DNA of 64,000 nt from Streptomyces antibioticus (GTDB lineage: Bacteria; Actinomycetota; Actinomycetes; Streptomycetales; Streptomycetaceae), in NCBI RefSeq assembly GCF_002019855.1, contig NZ_CM007717.1, forward strand, positions 6,395,750-6,459,749, read 5' to 3'. A model generated the notes under the pieces. It was given only the letters and a program-made list of their open reading frames with translations. It ran no database searches and was not told the origin of the DNA. A program made the position numbers and the translations under genes. Below are positions 1 to 9,179 of the stretch, piece by piece; the stretch's first letter is position 1; each line of letters starts with the position of its first letter.

Positions 1-1251
1 CTCACCTACGACGCGTGTCTCGCCGAGGGGCTGCGGCCGCTGCCCCCGCTGGACCTCACGACGGAGGCCACGGCCGAGGACTTCCACGCCGCCCTCGCCC
101 GGGCGCTGGGCGACGCCTCGTGCGACGCGGTGGTGGTGACGGCGATACCGGCGATCGGGGAGGCGTCCACGGGGGACGCGGCGCTGGCCGAGGCGCTGCG
201 CTCCGCCGCGGCCGCGGCGCCCGCGAAGCCGGTCCTCGTCGTCCACGTGGAACTCGGCGGTCTCGCCGCCGCCCTGTCGGCCGCCACCAGCACCGCGCCG
301 CCCCGCCCCGAGGCGGCCGCCCGCGCGCGTGCCGCGGCGTCGGAGGACGGCGTCCCGCGGCCGCCCGCCGCCGCGGCCCCCGAGGGCGCCCACCTCATCC
401 CGGCCTACCCCGCCGCCGAGCGCGCGGTGCGGGCCCTCGCCGAGGTCGTGAAGTACGCCCAGTGGCGCCGCGAGGTCGCCGAACCCGGCCGGGTCCCCGA
501 GTACGACGACATCGACGAGAGGGGCGCCGCCCGGCTCATCGAGGGCCTCCTCGCGCGCGGACAGGGCCTCACCCTGGGCACCGACGACACGTGCGAACTG
601 CTGGGCCGTTACGGCATCCACCCCCGCCGCGCGATCCCCGCGCCCACCCCCGACGACGCGGCCGCGGCGGCCGCCGCCCTCGGCTACCCGGTCGCCCTCA
701 AGGCCACCGCCCCGCATCTGCGCCACCGCGCCGACCTGGGCGGCGTCCGCCTCGACCTCGCCGACGAGGAGCAACTGCGACGCTCGTACGCCGAGTTGAC
801 CGAGATGTTCGGGAAGCCGGAGGAGGTGCGTCCGGTCGTCCAGGCGATGGCCCCGCGCGGGGTCGACACGGTCGTCCGCGCGGTCATCGACCCGGCCGCC
901 GGGGCCGTGCTCTCCTTCGGGCTCGCCGGGGCCGCCTCCCAGCTCCTCGGCGACATGGCGCACCGCCTGGTCCCGGTCACCGACCGCGACGCGACCTCGC
1001 TGATCCGCTCGATCCGCACGGCGCCCCTGCTGTTCGGCTGGCGCGGCTCGACCCCCGTCGACACCCCCGCCCTGGAGGAGCTGCTGCTGCGCGTCTCCCG
1101 GCTGGTCGACGACCACCCCGAGGTCGTCGCCGTCACCCTGGAACCGGTCGTCGTCGCCCCCCAGGGCCTGAGCGTCCTCGGCGCCTCGGTCCGCCTGGCC
1201 CCACCCCCGGCCCGAGACGACCTCGGCCCCCGCACGCTCCCGGCGTACTGA
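1..1251 (+). CDS. ADP-forming acetate/acyl-CoA ligase family protein, C-terminal part (5' end outside window)
   Basis: The frame is open from base 1 and ends at TGA 1249-1251, so only the last 416 residues are present. The second half resembles the ATP-grasp domain of NDP-forming acyl-CoA synthetases: a VALKATAPHL segment, then a GGVRLDL strand, a Q-A-M-A-P-R-G block and a C-terminal ALEELLLRVSRLVDDHPEV helix. The first part matches the CoA-ligase subdomain, with an Ala/Pro-rich linker near residues 85-130. In streptomycetes this architecture is usually fused to a GNAT acetyltransferase domain, which would lie upstream and is not visible. The role would be acyl-CoA formation or lysine acylation. 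Family assignment is good; substrate is unknown. The next gene starts 10 nt downstream, so the two are probably co-transcribed. Confidence 0.8.
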   Translation, partial: LTYDACLAEGLRPLPPLDLTTEATAEDFHAALARALGDASCDAVVVTAIPAIGEASTGDAALAEALRSAAAAAPAKPVLVVHVELGGLAAALSAATSTAPPRPEAAARARAAASEDGVPRPPAAAAPEGAHLIPAYPAAERAVRALAEVVKYAQWRREVAEPGRVPEYDDIDERGAARLIEGLLARGQGLTLGTDDTCELLGRYGIHPRRAIPAPTPDDAAAAAAALGYPVALKATAPHLRHRADLGGVRLDLADEEQLRRSYAELTEMFGKPEEVRPVVQAMAPRGVDTVVRAVIDPAAGAVLSFGLAGAASQLLGDMAHRLVPVTDRDATSLIRSIRTAPLLFGWRGSTPVDTPALEELLLRVSRLVDDHPEVVAVTLEPVVVAPQGLSVLGASVRLAPPPARDDLGPRTLPAY

Positions 1252-1261
1252 GAGAGCCACC

Positions 1262-1687
1262 GTGACCCCTCCCGACGGCACGCCGCCTGGCCCCCTCACC
1301 CTCCCCGAGGGCTCCTGGTGGGACTGGGACGTGATCGCCTGGAACCCGGCGGAACTCCGGCTGGCGGCCGGCCACGACCTCACCTACCACCACGGCCTCG
1401 AACTGGTCTTCGGCGATCCCGCCTTCGTCCGGTGCCCGGCCGCCTTCCAGGACCCGGTCTTCCGGGCTCCCACACCCGACGAGCTGCGGTCGCTGGCCCG
1501 TCGGCTCGGCGAGGCGCCGCCCGTCGTGATCGCCTTCGAGGCCGACGCCGGCGGCACCGAACCCGCGCCCTGCCTCGTCGCCGCCCAGCGGCTGGAAGTC
1601 GTCCAGGGGCAGGTGCTGCGGTACTGGAGCGCGGACCCGGCGCCCGGGCGGCGATTCGCGCCCTGGGTGGGGCCTCCGGGGAGGTGA
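1262..1687 (+). CDS. Hypothetical protein, 141 aa
   Basis: GTG start 10 nt after the stop of the acyl-CoA ligase gene, with a GAGAG stretch just upstream, so it is likely the second gene of that operon. The product is Pro/Trp-rich with no signal peptide or membrane segment. Visible features are an N-terminal GSWWDWDVIAWNPAELRL stretch and a central FEADAGGTEPAPC segment. I do not recognise the family. Codon use (strong G/C at the third position) supports coding. Confidence 0.65.
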   Translation: MTPPDGTPPGPLTLPEGSWWDWDVIAWNPAELRLAAGHDLTYHHGLELVFGDPAFVRCPAAFQDPVFRAPTPDELRSLARRLGEAPPVVIAFEADAGGTEPAPCLVAAQRLEVVQGQVLRYWSADPAPGRRFAPWVGPPGR

Positions 1688-1756
1688 GAGGGGTTCGGCC
1701 CTGTTGCGGGGGACGGGGTTGCCCTTGACTGGCCCGGACCGCCCTTACCCACGGAT

Positions 1757-1762
1757 TAGGAT
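1757..1762 (+). promoter_or_regulatory. Putative -10 element for a leaderless transcript
   Basis: TAGGAT lies 7 nt before the ATG at 1770, the spacing expected for an actinobacterial leaderless mRNA beginning at the start codon. There is no Shine-Dalgarno sequence before that ATG. No convincing -35 lies at 17-18 nt; TTGACT at 1725-1730 is 26 nt away and too far. Confidence 0.4.
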
Positions 1763-1769
1763 GGACGGC

Positions 1770-2357
1770 ATGGCCAAGACCAGTACGACGACCCAGGGGC
1801 TGCGCGCGGCGATCGAGCGCAGCGGCTACTACCCGGCCCTCGTGGCCGAGGCGGTGGAGGCCGCCGTGGGCGGCGAGCCCATCACGTCGTTCCTGGTCCA
1901 CCAGGAGACCACGTTCGACCAGAACGAGGTCCGCCGGCATGTGACGGTGCTGGTCCTCACCGGCAACCGCTTCATCGTCAGCCACACCGACGAGCAGGCC
2001 GCCGACACCACCTCCCCGACGCCGTACGCCACCACGTCCACCGAGTCCGTGAAGCTCGGCCGGATCTCGTCCGTCGTGGTCAGCCGGGTGGTCGCCAACC
2101 CCGAGTCGTACACGCCGGGCACCCTGCCCCGCGAGGTCGTGCTGACCATCGGCTGGGGCGCCGTCTCCCGTATCGACCTGGAACCGGCCGCCTGCGGCGA
2201 CCCCAACTGCGACGCCGACCACGGCTACACCGGCAACTCGACGGCGGACGACCTCAGCCTGCGGGTCAGCGAGGCGGGCGACGGCCCGGAGACGGTGCGC
2301 CAGGCGCTCGCCTTCGCCCAGTCGCTCTCCGAGGCCACCGCGGATCTGACCCGCTGA
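1770..2357 (+). CDS. DUF5998 family protein
   Basis: 195 aa, opening MAKTSTTTQGLRAAIERSGY. The whole chain resembles the conserved actinobacterial DUF5998 family, whose function is unknown. The ATG at 1770 is preferred over an in-frame ATG at 1761 because the -10-like TAGGAT ends 7 nt upstream and no ribosome binding site is visible; the 1761 ATG overlaps the -10. No signal peptide or transmembrane helix. The stop codon overlaps the start of the next gene (TGATG), so the phosphatase behind it is translationally coupled. Confidence 0.75.
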   Translation: MAKTSTTTQGLRAAIERSGYYPALVAEAVEAAVGGEPITSFLVHQETTFDQNEVRRHVTVLVLTGNRFIVSHTDEQAADTTSPTPYATTSTESVKLGRISSVVVSRVVANPESYTPGTLPREVVLTIGWGAVSRIDLEPAACGDPNCDADHGYTGNSTADDLSLRVSEAGDGPETVRQALAFAQSLSEATADLTR

Positions 2358-3544
2358 TGGCGCAGCCAGCCTGGGACCACCCCGAGCCCCTCACCGTCGC
2401 CTCCGCCCCCGTACCCGAGTACGGCAGCGGCTCCCTCGCCGACCTGCTGCCCACCCTGGCCGCGGGCATGGGCGTCCCCGGCACCACCGCGGCGATCCCC
2501 GAGCTGGCCCCGGCCGACCGCAACTGCGTCTTCCTGATCGACGGCCTCGGCTGGGAGCAGATCAAGGACCACGCGGACGAGGCGCCCTACCTCCACGCGC
2601 TCCTCGGCAGCTCCCGCGGCGGCACCGGACGCCCCCTCACCGCCGGCTACCCGGCGACCACCGCGACCTCCCTCGCCTCCGTCGGCACCGGCCTCCCGCC
2701 CGGCGCCCACGGCCTGCCCGGCTACACCGTGCGCAACCCGGCCACCGGCGAGCTGATGAACCAGCTCCGCTGGCAGCCCTGGACCTCACCGGACGCCTGG
2801 CAGCCGTACCCCACGATCTTCCGGCTCGCCGACCGGGCGGGCGTGCACGCCGCCCAGGTGTCCTCGCCCACCTTCCAGAACACCCCGCTGACCAAGGTGG
2901 CGCTCAGCGGCGGCACCTTCCACGGGCGGCTGACCGGCGAGGAGCGCATGGACCTCGCCGCCGAGCAGCTCGCCGCCGGCGACCGCTCCCTGGTCTACAC
3001 GTACTACGCCGAACTCGACGGCGCAGGCCACCGCTACGGCGTCGCCTCCGACACCTGGCGCGGCCAGCTCATGTACGTCGACCGGCTCGTCCAGCGCCTC
3101 GCCGAACAACTGCCGCCGCGCAGCGCGCTGTACGTCACCGCCGACCACGGCATGGTCGACGTCCCCTTCGACGAGCAGCACCGCATCGACTTCGACGAGG
3201 ACTGGGAGCTGCGCGCCGGGGTCGCCCTGCTGGGCGGCGAGGGCCGCGCCCGCCATGTCTACGCCGTACCGGGAGCCGCGGACGACGTCCTGACCTGCTG
3301 GCGCGAGGTCCTCGGCGAGCAGTTCTGGGTGGCCTCGCGCGACGAGGCGATCGCCGCGGGCTGGTTCGGCCCCCAGGTCGACGAGCGGGTGTACGACCGG
3401 CTCGGCGACGTGATCGCGGCGGCCCGGGACGACGTCCTGCTCATCGCCTCGGAGCGGGAGCCCAAGGAGTCGCTGATGGTCGGCAACCACGGTTCCATGA
3501 CCCCTGCCGAGCAGCTCGTCCCCCTGCTCGAAGTACGCTCCTGA
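2357..3544 (+). CDS. Alkaline phosphatase superfamily protein (nucleotide pyrophosphatase/phosphodiesterase type)
   Basis: 395 aa. Metal-site motifs of the type I phosphodiesterase/nucleotide pyrophosphatase family appear in order: FLIDGLGWEQ (Asp near residue 62), the nucleophile-Thr region GYPATTATSLASVGTG (residues 98-112), ELDGAGHRYG, TADHGMVDVP and GNHGSM near the C-terminus. Two metal ions and phosphothreonine chemistry are expected; the natural substrate is not known. There is no export signal, so it is probably cytoplasmic. The start overlaps the DUF5998 stop by one base, and tdk follows after 47 nt with its own ribosome binding site. Confidence 0.85.
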   Translation: MAQPAWDHPEPLTVASAPVPEYGSGSLADLLPTLAAGMGVPGTTAAIPELAPADRNCVFLIDGLGWEQIKDHADEAPYLHALLGSSRGGTGRPLTAGYPATTATSLASVGTGLPPGAHGLPGYTVRNPATGELMNQLRWQPWTSPDAWQPYPTIFRLADRAGVHAAQVSSPTFQNTPLTKVALSGGTFHGRLTGEERMDLAAEQLAAGDRSLVYTYYAELDGAGHRYGVASDTWRGQLMYVDRLVQRLAEQLPPRSALYVTADHGMVDVPFDEQHRIDFDEDWELRAGVALLGGEGRARHVYAVPGAADDVLTCWREVLGEQFWVASRDEAIAAGWFGPQVDERVYDRLGDVIAAARDDVLLIASEREPKESLMVGNHGSMTPAEQLVPLLEVRS

Positions 3545-3591
3545 CGCCCCGCCCTCTCTCCGACTCTCCACCGAAAGGTGCTCAACTCCCC

Positions 3592-4239
3592 ATGCCCGAG
3601 CTGGTCTTCTTCTCCGGAACCATGGACTGCGGGAAGTCGACCCTGGCTCTCCAGATCGAGCACAACCGCTCCGCGCGCGGCCTCCAGGGCATGATCTTCA
3701 CCCGTGACGACCGCGCCGGCGAAGGAAAGCTCTCCTCCCGCCTCGGCCTGGTCACCGACGCGGTCGAGGTCGAGGACGGGCAGGACCTGTACGCCTACCT
3801 GGTCGACCACCTCTCCCAGGGCGGCCGCGCGGACTATGTGATCGCGGACGAGGCGCAGTTCCTTGCCGAGGACCAGATCGACCAGCTCGCGCGCGTGGTC
3901 GACGATCTCGACATCGACGTCTACGCCTTCGGGATCACCACCGACTTCCGCTCCAAGCTGTTCCCCGGCTCCCAGCGGCTCGTGGAACTCGCCGACCGGG
4001 TCGAGGTCCTCCAGGTCGAGGCCCTGTGCTGGTGCGGGGCGCGCGCCACGCACAACGCCCGCACGGTGGGCGGCGTCATGGTCGTCGAGGGCGCGCAGGT
4101 CGTCGTCGGCGACGTCGACCAGGCCGACACCATCGGCTACGAGGTCCTGTGCCGCCGCCACCACCGCCGCCGCATGACAGCGGCGACGGCGCGCGCGGCG
4201 GCCCTCTCCCCGGACGTCCTGCCGGTCCCGCCGGCGTAG
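3592..4239 (+). CDS. tdk: Thymidine kinase (type II)
   Basis: 215 aa. ATP-dependent phosphorylation of thymidine to dTMP in the pyrimidine salvage pathway. The P-loop is GTMDCGKST (residues 9-17); the family usually has GPMFSGKST, so P and F/S are changed but the Walker Lys-Ser-Thr is kept. The DEAQF motif sits at residues 86-90. The zinc site is present: C146 and C148 (CWCG), then C187 with H190/H191. AAAGGTG precedes the ATG by about 10 nt. Cytosolic and intact. It converges with the beta-propeller lipoprotein gene, leaving 13 nt between the stops. Confidence 0.93.
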   Translation: MPELVFFSGTMDCGKSTLALQIEHNRSARGLQGMIFTRDDRAGEGKLSSRLGLVTDAVEVEDGQDLYAYLVDHLSQGGRADYVIADEAQFLAEDQIDQLARVVDDLDIDVYAFGITTDFRSKLFPGSQRLVELADRVEVLQVEALCWCGARATHNARTVGGVMVVEGAQVVVGDVDQADTIGYEVLCRRHHRRRMTAATARAAALSPDVLPVPPA

Positions 4240-4252
4240 GCGCCGAACCGCC

Positions 4253-5521
4253 CTAGGCGGGCAGGGCGTGCAGCTTCGTGCCGTGCAGGGCGAAGACGTG
4301 CGTGCCGTCGGTGGCCATCAGCCAGGCGTGGAAGTCGCCGGACTTGTCGTTGAACGTCCAGCGCAGGGTGCCGGTCTTCGGGTCGAAGGCGTGGATGCCG
4401 CCGCCCTCGTCGAGGTCCGTCGCGCCGTAGAGGGTGCCGCCCGCCTCCAGGAACTGCCGGGGCGGCTGGGCGCCCTTCTCGGAGAGGTCCTCGGAGCGCC
4501 AGTTCTCCTTGCCGGTCCGCGGGTCGACCGACCGGAGCGTGCGGTTGCTGTCCGCGATGTACAGCGTGTCGCCCAGGACGGTCGGCTCCTTGAAGGTGGC
4601 GAACTCGTCAGTCTTCAGCGACCACTTCTCGGCGCCGTCGGCCAGGGCGAACGCCTGGAGGACCCGCCCCTGCGGGACGATCACCAGGTCGCCGTGCAGG
4701 GCGAAGACGCCGTAGTTGGTGCTCGTCGTCTTGTGGGTCCACACCTGGCGGCCGGTGGCGGTGTCGCGGACGGTGAGGTTCTTCTTGAGGTCGGTGTAGA
4801 CGAGGAAACGATCCCGCACGGCGGTGTGCACACCGGTCTGCTCGGTGCCGAGGTCGCGCTGTTCCTTCCAGGCCACCCGGCCCGTGCCGCTGTCCAGCGC
4901 GGCGATCACGTTCGTGTGGGAGGAGCCGTCCGCCTCCAGGATCTCGGCGATGACGTACACCTGCTTGTCGTCCACCGCGACCGGCCGCGGCTGCCGGTAC
5001 TCCTTGCCCAGTCGGCCGCGCCAGGTCTCCTTGCCGGTGGCGGGGTCGTGCCCGCTGACGGTGCCGTCGTAGGCGCTGCTGGCCAGGTACAGCGTGTCGT
5101 CGCCGATGAGGAGCGGGGCGCCGGGAGTGGCGCCGTTCTTCAGCGTCCACCGCGGCCGGCCAGTCTTGCCGTCGAGGGCGTCGAGCGGCGCGCCGCTCGC
5201 GATCACCACACCGGCGACGGCCACGAGTTCGTCGTTGTTGCCGTAGGTCTCGGCGGAGACGGACTTGGTCCACAGCGGCTTGGGCGCGCCGGCCGCGTCC
5301 GTTCCGCCGGATCCCTTGCCGCCGGTGCCGCTGTCCGTGCCCTTCCCCTTGTCCTTGCCGGTGCCGCCGGATCCCGTCCCGCCGCCGGTGGTGTCCTGCG
5401 CGTCGTTGCGGCAGCCGGTCGCCCCGACCGCGAGCGCGCCGAGTGCGAGCGCGCCGCCGGTCAGTCGCAGCAGGCGTCGCCGGGACGTTCTGCCGGTCGT
5501 CGAGGTGGTCCCCTGGGCCAT
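4253..5521 (-). CDS. Tat-exported lipoprotein with PQQ-like beta-propeller
   Basis: 422 aa. The N-terminus has a twin-arginine motif (SRRRLLRLTG, residues 13-22), a hydrophobic stretch and a lipobox ending at C37 (GATGC), so it should be exported folded and lipid-anchored outside the membrane. A Gly/Ser/Lys-rich linker (about residues 45-80) is followed by repeated blades of the pattern LYxAxxxxG-xhxAhDxxTG-xhxW, typical of PQQ/WD-like beta-propellers. No cofactor site can be assigned; a scaffold or binding role is as likely as an enzyme. The frame stays open upstream to 6223, but that extension is a shadow of the VOC gene; the ATG at 5521 has GGGGG about 9 nt upstream. Confidence 0.8.
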   Translation of the reverse strand: MAQGTTSTTGRTSRRRLLRLTGGALALGALAVGATGCRNDAQDTTGGGTGSGGTGKDKGKGTDSGTGGKGSGGTDAAGAPKPLWTKSVSAETYGNNDELVAVAGVVIASGAPLDALDGKTGRPRWTLKNGATPGAPLLIGDDTLYLASSAYDGTVSGHDPATGKETWRGRLGKEYRQPRPVAVDDKQVYVIAEILEADGSSHTNVIAALDSGTGRVAWKEQRDLGTEQTGVHTAVRDRFLVYTDLKKNLTVRDTATGRQVWTHKTTSTNYGVFALHGDLVIVPQGRVLQAFALADGAEKWSLKTDEFATFKEPTVLGDTLYIADSNRTLRSVDPRTGKENWRSEDLSEKGAQPPRQFLEAGGTLYGATDLDEGGGIHAFDPKTGTLRWTFNDKSGDFHAWLMATDGTHVFALHGTKLHALPA

Positions 5522-5724
5522 GTCGTCGTACCCCCGTGAAGTCGCGTCGGTGGAAGGCTCGGCGGGGCGATCGCACTGATGCGCACCCCTGCGACCAGGC
5601 ACATTAGCCACCACCGACGGCGGCGAGCGCGGCGGGCATCCGACCGGGACAGCACCGTGAACCAACCGAGACATTGATCGCGACGGTATGACCGGTGAGC
5701 AGGTGAACCGGTGGGCGGACCGCG

Positions 5725-6528
5725 TCAGCCGCGAAGCTCGACCACCGAGAAGACCGCGCCCTCCGGATCCGCCACCGTGGCGGCGCGGCCGTGCGGCTCG
5801 TCGTGGGCGGGTTCCAGGACCCGGCCGCCGAGGTCGCGGACCTGACGCACGGCGTCGTCGGCGTCGGCCACCTGGAAGGACGTCAGCCAGTGCGCACCCC
5901 GGTCCCGGGGGAGGGTGTTGCCCATGCCCCGGATCCCGGCCACCGGGCGTCCGGCGAGCCGCAGGGTGAGGTGGTCGGAGTCGGCGGAGGCATCGGTGTC
6001 CCGCTCGTGGCCGAACACCGTCTCGTAGAACTTGACGACACCGGCGGCCTCGTAGGTCAGCAGCTCGTTCCACGCGGGTGTGCCGGGGACGCCGGTGACG
6101 CCCGTGCCGAGGTGGTGCGCCGCCTGCCAGACGCCGAAGACCGCTCCGGCGGGGTCCGAGCCGATCGCCAGGCGCCCGGCGTCCCCGGCGTCCAGCGGGC
6201 CGACGCCGATCGTGCCGCCGCATAGCCGCACCGACTCGGCGGTGGAATCGACGTCGTCCGAGGCCAGATACGGCGTCCAGGCGACCGGGAGGTGCCGGTC
6301 GGGGGGAAGTTGGCCGATTCCGGCCACCTCCTCCCCGTGGAGCAGGGCCCGCGCGTAGGGACCGAGCTGGTGCGGACCGGGTTGGAACTCCCAGCCGAAC
6401 AGCGCGCTGTAGAACTCCTGTGTCGCCGTCAACCCGTGCGCCATCAGACTCACCCAGCAGGGTGTGCCGGACGCGTACCGGGTGTGCGCCGTTCCTCCCG
6501 AGCCGGCCGACCCACGTGCCTCGGTCAT
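5725..6528 (-). CDS. VOC family protein (two glyoxalase/bleomycin-resistance modules)
   Basis: 267 aa. Two tandem vicinal-oxygen-chelate halves are visible. The first (about residues 20-130) has GTPCWVSL, FYSALFGWEF and DPAGAVFGVW. The second (about 145-265) has PAWNELLT, FYETVFGH and DPEGAVFSVVE. Such two-module proteins in streptomycetes are often annotated as hydroxylases or glyoxalases, but the reaction is not known. The ATG at 6528 is chosen because GAGGAG sits 9 nt upstream; an in-frame GTG at 6532-6534 would lie right against that site. It is separated from the propeller gene by about 200 bp. Confidence 0.83.
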   Translation of the reverse strand: MTEARGSAGSGGTAHTRYASGTPCWVSLMAHGLTATQEFYSALFGWEFQPGPHQLGPYARALLHGEEVAGIGQLPPDRHLPVAWTPYLASDDVDSTAESVRLCGGTIGVGPLDAGDAGRLAIGSDPAGAVFGVWQAAHHLGTGVTGVPGTPAWNELLTYEAAGVVKFYETVFGHERDTDASADSDHLTLRLAGRPVAGIRGMGNTLPRDRGAHWLTSFQVADADDAVRQVRDLGGRVLEPAHDEPHGRAATVADPEGAVFSVVELRG

Positions 6529-6746
6529 CGTCACCTTCTCCTCGGCCCTGGTGGTGGCCGTGTCGCTTCCGCCCTCGGAGGATGCCTGGTGGAGGGTTCT
6601 CGTCGGTTCACGCGCGGTTGTCGCCGTATGTCGATCGCCTGTACGGCATGTGCTCGAACCCGTACGCCTCGTGACCGAGGCTGTCCGGCGGAGCAGAGTA
6701 GCCGGACATGGACGTGGGGGCCACCCCGTGCGCGAGGATGGGGGGC

Positions 6747-7598
6747 ATGAACGCCATCATCTCCGCATCCGAACTCGCGAGCGAACTGGCGGGAGAGTGC
6801 CCGCCGGTGGTGCTCGACGTCCGCTGGCAGCTCAGCGTGGCCAAGGCGGCGGGCGAGCCGCCGTTCGACGGCCGGGCCGCCTACGAGGCCGGGCACGTGC
6901 CCGGCGCGGTCTACGTCGACCTGGACCGCGAACTGGCGGGCGCGGCCGGTGCCGCCGGCCGTCATCCGCTGCCCGACCTCGCGGAGTTCGGCGCCGCGAT
7001 GCGCCGCGCGGGCGTCTCGGCGGCCCGCCCGGTGGTCGTCTACGACGGCGGTCAGGGCTGGGCCGCGGCCCGCGCCTGGTGGCTGCTGCGCTGGGCGGGC
7101 CACCCGGACGTGCGGGTCCTGGACGGCGGGCTGCCGCAGTGGGCCGGCGATCTGTCGACGGATGTACCCGCGCGCGGGGAGGGCGACTTCGAGCCGGTTC
7201 CGGGTGCCACGGGCCTGCTCGACGCGGACGCCGCCGCGGTGCTCGCCCGTTCCGGTGTGCTGTTCGACGCGCGCGCGGGGGAGCGGTACCGGGGCGAGGT
7301 CGAGCCGATCGACCGGGTCGGTGGGCACATCCCGGGGGCCGTCTCCGCGCCCACGAACGAGAACGTGGGCCCGGACGGCCGGTTCCTGCCGGCGGAGGAA
7401 CTGCACGACCGTTTCAAGGCGCTGGGCGCGTCCGACGGCGCCGAGGTGGGCGTGTACTGCGGTTCGGGCGTCTCCGGTGCCCACGAGGTGCTGGCGCTGG
7501 CCGTGGCGGGCATCCCGGCCGCCCTGTACGTGGGGTCCTGGTCGGAGTGGTCCTCGGACCCGTCCCGGCCGGTCGCCGTCGGTCCCGATCCGCAGTGA
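6747..7598 (+). CDS. sseA: Thiosulfate/3-mercaptopyruvate sulfurtransferase (tandem rhodanese)
   Basis: 283 aa with two rhodanese domains. The inactive N-terminal one carries VVLDVRW and YEAGHVPGAVYVDLD. The C-terminal one carries FDARAGERYRGE, GHIPGAVSAP and the active loop CGSGVSGA with catalytic C238. The loop type resembles 3-mercaptopyruvate or thiosulfate sulfurtransferases; which sulfur donor is used cannot be told. The ATG at 6747 was chosen because homologues begin near MNAIISASEL and AGGAT lies about 7 nt upstream. Monocistronic, facing sepH across a strong bidirectional terminator. Confidence 0.9.
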   Translation: MNAIISASELASELAGECPPVVLDVRWQLSVAKAAGEPPFDGRAAYEAGHVPGAVYVDLDRELAGAAGAAGRHPLPDLAEFGAAMRRAGVSAARPVVVYDGGQGWAAARAWWLLRWAGHPDVRVLDGGLPQWAGDLSTDVPARGEGDFEPVPGATGLLDADAAAVLARSGVLFDARAGERYRGEVEPIDRVGGHIPGAVSAPTNENVGPDGRFLPAEELHDRFKALGASDGAEVGVYCGSGVSGAHEVLALAVAGIPAALYVGSWSEWSSDPSRPVAVGPDPQ

Positions 7599-7615
7599 CC
7601 TTCCTCGCACACGCG

Positions 7616-7658
7616 CGTACGGGAGGGCCGCACCGAACAGGTGCGGCCCTCCCGTACG
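7616..7658. terminator. Strong bidirectional hairpin between sseA and sepH
   Basis: Perfect inverted repeat: left arm GTACGGGAGGGCCGCACC at 7617-7634, loop gaaca, right arm 7640-7657. One more C:G pair extends it to 7616/7658. The 18-19 bp GC-rich stem has no long U tract, as is usual in streptomycetes, and would stop transcription from both convergent genes. Confidence 0.85.
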
Positions 7659-7723
7659 TATAGAGGGTCGTGCGAAGCGTTCTCCTCAGGCGGCTCCCGT
7701 GCCGAGTCGCCTTACGAATCCCG

Positions 7724-8764
7724 TTACTCCTGGGACTTCTTGCGCCGGGTGCCGAAGACGATCTCGTCCCAGCTCGGCACCGCGGCGCGGCGGCCGGGAC
7801 GGACGCCGTCCGCCTCGGCCTGACGGTCGGTGGCGCCGATCAGCCGGTCCCGGTGGCTGCCCACCGAGCGCGGCATGAGGACGTCCGCGTAGGCGGACCC
7901 CGCGGAGGCGGCCGGCGCCGGCGGCTCCTCGGCCTCGGGCTCCTGCTCCTCGGGCTCCTCGGGGGTCTCCACCGGGCGCTCCGGGACCACCAGGTCGCCC
8001 CGGAAGCTCGGCACCGCCTCCAGCAGGCTGGTCAGCGAGTCCCGCTCGCGCTCCCCGATGGTCTCCTCGGGTGGCTCGGACGGCTGGGCGGGCAGACTCG
8101 GCCGCTCCAGCGCCCGGTCCATCGAACGGTCGCGCGGCAGCCGAGCGATCCGGGGGACGAACGGAAAGCTGGGCTCCGGCGCGGCGAGGTCGTCGGACTC
8201 GCCGATCAGCGAGCGCGCCTCGTCGTCGACGGCCTGGACGAGCCGGCGGGGCGGGTCGTAGGTCCAGCTCGCCGAGTGCGGTTCGCCCGCGACCCGGTAG
8301 ACGAGCAGGACCTCCCAGGTGCCGTCGTCGCGGCGCCAGGAGTCCCACTGGACGGTGTCCTTCTCGGCGCCGCGCAGCAGCAGTCGCTCCTGGACGGCCT
8401 CGCCGAGCTGGGGACCCGCGGCGTTCTCACCGGGGCGGCGGACGGGTGTCTTGCGGGCGCGCTCGGCCATGAAGGCGCGCTCGGCCAGCACGGGGCCCTC
8501 GAACCGGCGTACGCGGTCGACGGGGATGCCCGCCATCTGGGCGACCTCTTCCGCGGTCGCGCCGGCACGTATACGCGCCTGGATGTCACGGGGGCGGAGA
8601 TGGCTCTCCACCTCGATCTCGATCTGGCCGAGGCGGGGACGGTCGCCGCGAACGGCGGCGCGCAGACGCTCATCGATCGGAAGCGTGTACTCCGTGCTGT
8701 CCGCAGCCTTCAGCACCAGCCGTGTGCCGTCATTCGAGACGGCCACGACACGCAGTTCGGGCAT
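7724..8764 (-). CDS. sepH: Cell-division protein SepH
   Basis: 346 aa. The conserved N-terminal DUF3071 domain (about residues 1-170) opens MPELRVVAVSNDGTRLVLKA and contains the helix-turn-helix-like AGATAEEVAQMAGIPVDRVR. An acidic Pro/Glu-rich disordered region follows (about 225-300), then a short conserved tail with PSWDEIVFGTRRKKSQE. In Streptomyces SepH is known to bind FtsZ and promote Z-ring assembly during sporulation septation. The start at 8764 is set by GGGAGGT 5 nt upstream; the open frame to 8851 adds an unconserved extension. Confidence 0.92.
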   Translation of the reverse strand: MPELRVVAVSNDGTRLVLKAADSTEYTLPIDERLRAAVRGDRPRLGQIEIEVESHLRPRDIQARIRAGATAEEVAQMAGIPVDRVRRFEGPVLAERAFMAERARKTPVRRPGENAAGPQLGEAVQERLLLRGAEKDTVQWDSWRRDDGTWEVLLVYRVAGEPHSASWTYDPPRRLVQAVDDEARSLIGESDDLAAPEPSFPFVPRIARLPRDRSMDRALERPSLPAQPSEPPEETIGERERDSLTSLLEAVPSFRGDLVVPERPVETPEEPEEQEPEAEEPPAPAASAGSAYADVLMPRSVGSHRDRLIGATDRQAEADGVRPGRRAAVPSWDEIVFGTRRKKSQE

Positions 8765-8911
8765 GGGGACCTCCCGGGTGGTGCCTGCCGACGTCACGTG
8801 CGTCGCTGCTTCCGCTAGTCGAGTGTGGCCTGCCCGGGTGCAGCCTGCCACAACCTTGCCGAGTTGCCCGGCGTGTCGGGCACGGGCCCGTGATCGCCGT
8901 TATGGCACGGT

Positions 8912-8939
8912 TACCTATTTCGCCACGCTAAGTCACCAA
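8912..8939 (-). promoter_or_regulatory. Candidate promoter upstream of sepH
   Basis: On the minus strand TTGGTG (8934-8939) and TAGGTA (8912-8917) are separated by 16 nt. The sepH start is about 150 nt further on, giving a leader of that length. The whole 8765-9179 interval (415 bp) between sepH and the next gene holds no credible ORF; this promoter candidate is the only signal I see in it. Confidence 0.3.
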
Positions 8940-9179
8940 CATCGTCACCCTGTGCAACGAGCCCCTCCCGGCGGTCCAGCATGGCCCCGGACACCCCGAA
9001 GGGAGGCCGGGCCCAGGGCTCGCAACAGTACTCCATTTGGGCCACGTGCGTGGATTGGCACGCCGCCCAACTTCTGGCAAGAACCGCGACTTGGCCGTGC
9101 TGAAGGGCTTCCGGTGATCGTGTAAGTGGCGCACTTCACCCCCCGCTTCACCCTTTCTCCGGAATCACCCGAGTGTCCG

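Noticed and set aside
5522..6223. N-terminal extension of the beta-propeller lipoprotein
   Set aside because: Overlaps the VOC gene in another frame and would bury the Tat/lipobox signal internally.
8928..9151. Two short minus-strand ORFs upstream of sepH
   Set aside because: No ribosome binding site and poor third-position G/C bias; treated as non-coding spacer.
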